From NCBI GenBank assembly GCA_026874595.1, contig CM049306.1, positions 59,464,019 through 59,528,018 of the forward strand: a stretch of DNA of 64,000 nucleotides. The letters run 5' to 3'. This DNA is from Sipunculus nudus (lineage: Eukaryota; Annelida; Sipuncula; Golfingiida; Sipunculidae). Both the position numbers and the translations under genes were made by a program. The notes beneath the pieces were generated by a model. The model was given only the letters and a program-made list of their open reading frames with translations, was not told where the DNA came from and did not search any database. Positions 56,501 to 61,901 of this stretch are shown here, piece by piece. Every line of letters starts with the position of its first letter. Within the stretch, counting starts at the first letter, position 1.

Positions 56501-59500
56501 ATATGGAGCCCCTCATGAAGCTGTGGTTAGGCTCTCTGTGTGGTCATACCACGACCAGACCTGACATGTTTAGCCGGAATATGACCTCCCTGCTACTTGG
56601 TACCTAAGAGAATGGACCTCCTGTTTATCCCAAGCCCTCAACCAGGAGGCCACTCCAATTTATATTCATTCAGGAATTTGTTGGAAGATATCAAATGCCT
56701 GGCCACCATTCCCCTCACTAGTCTGGTCAGGATCTTGTTTAAAATACATCTGTTACAGTCAGAAACTGAGTTTTTTAGTTACGTACTCTACACATGCTAA
56801 TAGTCCAGAATGTGTATTGAATTACAAAAGCTAGACCTCAACTGTACACCTCAAGTAATTGTTATGTTGTTGGTTGATGTTGGACAAATACCTCCTCCCC
56901 AACCTCCAACAATTAATAGCCCCCCCCCCCCCCCCCCCCGCCTTCTTCCCCAGTCAAACCTATCCCCTCCAATTCCCACTCTCCTCATTAAAAATCCTCC
57001 TCTTTCAAAAGCCCACTGCACAGATTGACCCCAAAGAGTACAAATCCAGAAAGTTGGCCTTTATTAAGCTGTACTCTTCTCTTGTTAATGGAAGTGTGAT
57101 TTACACAGTAACATGTATGTAGATTACTACATGGTGAACATTTCTGGCACCAGATATGTCAGTTTTATTTGCTGACAATGGAAACATTTAAACTTTCTAA
57201 GTCTCCCCTGCCTTTACTGCTTGCACTTTCAGCAACTTCATTAAACCTGAAAAAAACTTCAAATTTGATCACACTGAAGCTAATGTTTTGTAATTTGATT
57301 TCATTGTGGGAGGATTATAGAAATTATTTGTTTCCCGTGGAGGGGTAACAATTAAACAGAGGAGGTAATTCTACTGACAGAGACAGATAGGGTTAAGTGA
57401 TAGATGAACAGAGGGTTGAGTTTTGTGGCCTAGTGGTTCCCCTGATGTTAGAGCGGGTCATGTCACAGAGGAGGGTGGTCTGCTGTAATAAGGACTCTCC
57501 TGTGTAGTTTTGCTGGGTTTTGTAAACAGAACATCACATCAAAGTACCAGCTTCTGTCTGGCTGGCCCATGGTCAGTGGCTGGAGAGCCTGGCTGGTTCT
57601 TCCAGTAATTGGTCTCATCTTTCCTTCTCCTGCGGGTCTTCTCCTTTCCTTTCAAGTAACTTTTTCCCCTTCAGCAGCACACACTCCAGGCCTTGATCAG
57701 GACTGTAGACAGATCCCTGAAAAAAGTAACTGAATTATATTTACCAAGTTAAAGGCAGTAAAGCCTGTACAGCCTTTCAGGGCAAATCCATGAATACTTT
57801 GAAAGTTAAGCCATCAGGGTTTTACTCTCTAGATATCCCAGTGATTTAACTACTCTACATATTTCAAGCACAGTAAATTAAAGAAATGTCACTTTTAAAT
57901 TGTTATTTAGATTTAATAATACATATTAACATAGTTTTAATGCTATCAGTACACACAATCTAACATGTCATTTTAACTGTAAGTTTCCAAGACTATCATA
58001 ATTAAACTAGTCCTACTCAAGAAAATTAATAGTGTTGACAGTGTTTGCAAATTTCATAATTTTACTCAATATCAGACTTAATGTAACAATATGTTGTTCA
58101 GACCTGAATATTTGACACAATGTGAGCATAAATTTTTTTTAACCCTATAATGGCTTTTTAAGAAATGAAAACAAAACATTGAAGCCTACAGTATTAGCCG
58201 ATTCCAAAGTATGCCTAATCCTTAAACATCAAAATAATAATCTGAGCAAATCTTAGAACAGAACTGGAGACCTAATCACTCCTAAGGGTCAAATAGGGGA
58301 AACGTAAACCACAACAAAACTTTTAAGGATGAAATGGTCATATGTTGTCTAAGAGCTGAAACTGGATAATATATGAGAAAATGGAAACATTACAATGGAA
58401 AGAGAGAAAAGTGACTTTAACCTGGGGCTGTATGGCTGGGACTGAACTTATTATGACCTGACCACTAAGAGCATTTTGTTGTAGCTGGTTAGATGTGGAG
58501 ATTTCACAGACAGCTGCTATCAGGCCTGTCTCAGCAGACACCTGTAGGTCAACACGTTGACTTGCTCTCTCTGCACTGACCAACTGTCAGCTGGACATAT
58601 TGAACTTACAAACAGGAATTTTATAGCCTTAAAATTCATTAAGCCTGGAGTCATTAAATCTTAATTATGTAATTTAAGAGTTTTTATAAAGGATATGTCT
58701 ATAATCTGCAGGTGACACTGCATTTGAATGAAAATTAAGGTATTCATACTGATATGATCCAATAGCTCCAAGGAGTGAGGGATAATCAAGAAGCCATTTA
58801 ATTTATTTACTTTCCAATTGATAAAATTACAGAGAATCCTGAAAAAGTCATGAAAATGTGGTTAGAGTATCCACCATTTTAATTGGTCTTTTTGTTCGAA
58901 TTTTCCCATTTCATTTGAGGTAGAGAACAATTAAAGAGGTTATGACTACTCTATTTATATCTGTTGGAATTGTTGAAATTAATTATCAAATCTGATGTTT
59001 GATTAAAAAGTTATTGAAGCTTAACTAAAGAAGAATCATTTGGTTTATTTTTGGTAGTGAAACATAGAACTATTGAGTATGCAAATGCATGGAAATGTCT
59101 TATAAGTCAAATATTATAATTTAATACTGAAACATAAAATTACTGAATGCAGTCGGAAATGTTCTTTAAGTCAAACATTTATATTTTATTCTGTTTTTTT
59201 TTATGTAACCTTTAATTAATGGAAAGCTGTAAAAAAAAGTCTGGATGTTTGAGACCATGACATAAGAGCAGGAATTGTAAGGGAGACATGCAGGAGGGAT
59301 CTGGTGATCTTGTGTTAGATGCTCTCCTGAATAAAGAATAGCTGCAAATATTGTATATTAAGTGATGAACATGAAAAGGAGAGACCGTTAACCATTACTA
59401 CTATTACGTTTTGTCCCAGTGCACTAGCGTCAGCAGACATTATGTATAAGTACTTAACAGAAGCTGCCATGTACACCAGCTTTCGGATAGTCCACAGCTG

Positions 59501-60290
59501 TTTTTGTATATCTGAATTTGGTTGAGGCAATTTCTGTGACACGCACAGGAGGATGACTGTCCTGCTATTTGTCCATGGGCAAAATATGAGGCATACAATA
59601 GTGTCTGTTTACATGGACCACTAGTTAATGTTAGTATGGTGTTTAAAGGTGGTGAGAATAGCAGTTGATGGAGTTAAAAGGTTAACTGGTTTGTACAATG
59701 GGAGTGGTGAATAATGATAACTAACAGAGAAAGTGAGATCTTGAACTCTGACCTGACCTTGATGATGTTTCACAAAGGTCAGGGGTGGGAGAGATTTCAG
59801 TTCAGTGACTTGATAATATTTGTTACATCTGCTGCGGTTACTCATTATCCTGACAATCCTAAGAATGAAACAAACATAATTAAAAAACCTGTTATCTATT
59901 TGGTGGAAAACAACTATGTGTATATATAAGTGTGTATTAATATTCATGATGCATATTATTAAGACACAGTAAGTGCTGCATTGGTACACTTTTCTAATTC
60001 TTTACTACATGTATATGATTACCCCTATTACTGGTACATGGTAAATGCAAAACATTTTGGAATCATTCACTTAATTCCAGCCTTATTCATACAGCAATGC
60101 AAAATGTATCCTCTCTATTAAACCAAAATATTTTGCAACTTTATAAGGTGGTGGTTTCAGACTTGTTTTAAAGCAGGTAAACCAAAACATTTTGTATCTT
60201 CTCTGTGTAAATTATAACAAAACATTTTGGCATATATTCAAAGCATGGTAGCCAATGTACAGGCACAACCTCTGAATGCCAGGCTGTCAG

Positions 60291-60328
<38 letters not shown>

Positions 60329-61776
60329 GTATGTATGTACGTGTATATAGGATAAATACAGTTGCAATAAGAATGAACATTATGTCTGTGTGAATATATT
60401 AAACATTATGAAACCCTGATATCATGCATACAGTCCCATACATTTTGAAGTCATATAGTGCGTGAAATGGTATTATTTTTTAAGTAATGTTACACTATTT
60501 AGTAATTTATCATTTATGTCATAGCATGATGCACTAATCAGAAAGGAAGTGTATCTTCAGATAATTCCAAAAATTTAATTATGGGTAGCTGTAACCAACT
60601 CCACTGATGTTTAAACTGAGACTAGTTGAGTAAACAGTGTGATGCTGTATCAGAGCATCTCACACTTACATCTCTTCAGTGGCTGATGTCATGTATATTT
60701 AAAAAGACAGATGAGCATAGGTTGTAACCTAATTTTTAGGTGCGGAATTACTGAGGGGAATGTCCCTAGTTTGAACCCTGCTGATGACTCAAAGGCAAAA
60801 ATAGTGAATTTTTTATAAAACCTCAGAGATCCGAGCTCTAATGCCTTAACAGCGGGTTTTTACATTTAGATTTATCTTAGCTTGTGCATGTAAAAACCTG
60901 AAATCAAGAAGGCTTAATTTTTTAGTATCATTCTTCATCCTTATCTTGGAATAAAGACAGTGCCACTAACAATCCATGGGCGTATCCTTTATATAAAATA
61001 TTTATCACAAATTTCCTTATTACTTTTTAATGTACACCTACAGTAGTTAAAGATTATAAAAAAAGTTCCTAGATTTAAAGCTTTTGGGGCTTTAGTATGA
61101 CAGTTTAATAGAGCAAAAGTCGAGGCGTTGAGATTTTTCTCAGTCTGCCCCCGCCTAAGGTTAGCACAGGCTTAATGGGAAGGCTGTGCCCTGCAGATGT
61201 ACATATACTTGTAATTGGTTTAGCTAATGTTGAAAATTGAGGCAGTTACTTCCAACAAAAAATATTATATAAAAAAAACTGTAGAAGTACATTCATTATA
61301 TACTTACATAATATTTTGCAAGAGGTGAGAAATTCTGCAATGAAAATGCAGACAAATGCATCATCAACATGGGATGTCTGGATAAGTGTGTTAAAAAATT
61401 GAAGCAGTTACTTCCACCCAAAAATATTATATAAAAAAACTGCAGAAGTTTATTCATTATATATTAACTGACATAATATTTTGCAGGCGCTGAGAAATTC
61501 CGCACTGAAAATGCAGGAAAATGCATCATTGACATGGGATGTCCGGACAAGTGTGAATGTCAAGGGACAGTGGTAGACTGCTCCAACAGGAAGTTGTCAG
61601 AAATCCCACAGGATATACCCACATATGCCACAGAGCTGTAAGCTGCAGACTTATTATTCCCTAGTGTAATATGGTCATGTGTGTGCATTAATTTTGTTTT
61701 CATTCATCTTTATTAAACTTAACACTAGAAAATGTTATTTTTATAATCCAGTTATTTTGTTTGTTAATTTGTATTA

Positions 61777-61845
<69 letters not shown>

Positions 61846-61857
61846 TAACATTAATAG

Positions 61858-61901
<44 letters not shown>

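Larger units (their letters stand above)
48889..61486 (+). other. slit: slit 12.6 kb intron between D2 and D3 (phase 1)
   Basis: Very CpG-poor (3 CpGs in 55081-55560) and AT-rich. Contents: a minus-strand repeat fragment (49510-49620), a 17-bp tandem repeat (51223-51345), TA/TG microsatellites (53482-53567, 60292-60326), an imperfect trinucleotide block (about 54175-54225), a C homopolymer (about 56922-56939), a possible SINE B-box remnant (60735-60795), and the decayed partial exon copy (61233-61390). No other gene seen on either strand. Confidence 0.88.

Noticed and set aside
57424-57480. tRNA-like 'tggcctagtggttcccctga' as a SINE head
   Set aside because: A-box-like only; no B box at the expected distance, so support is too weak.
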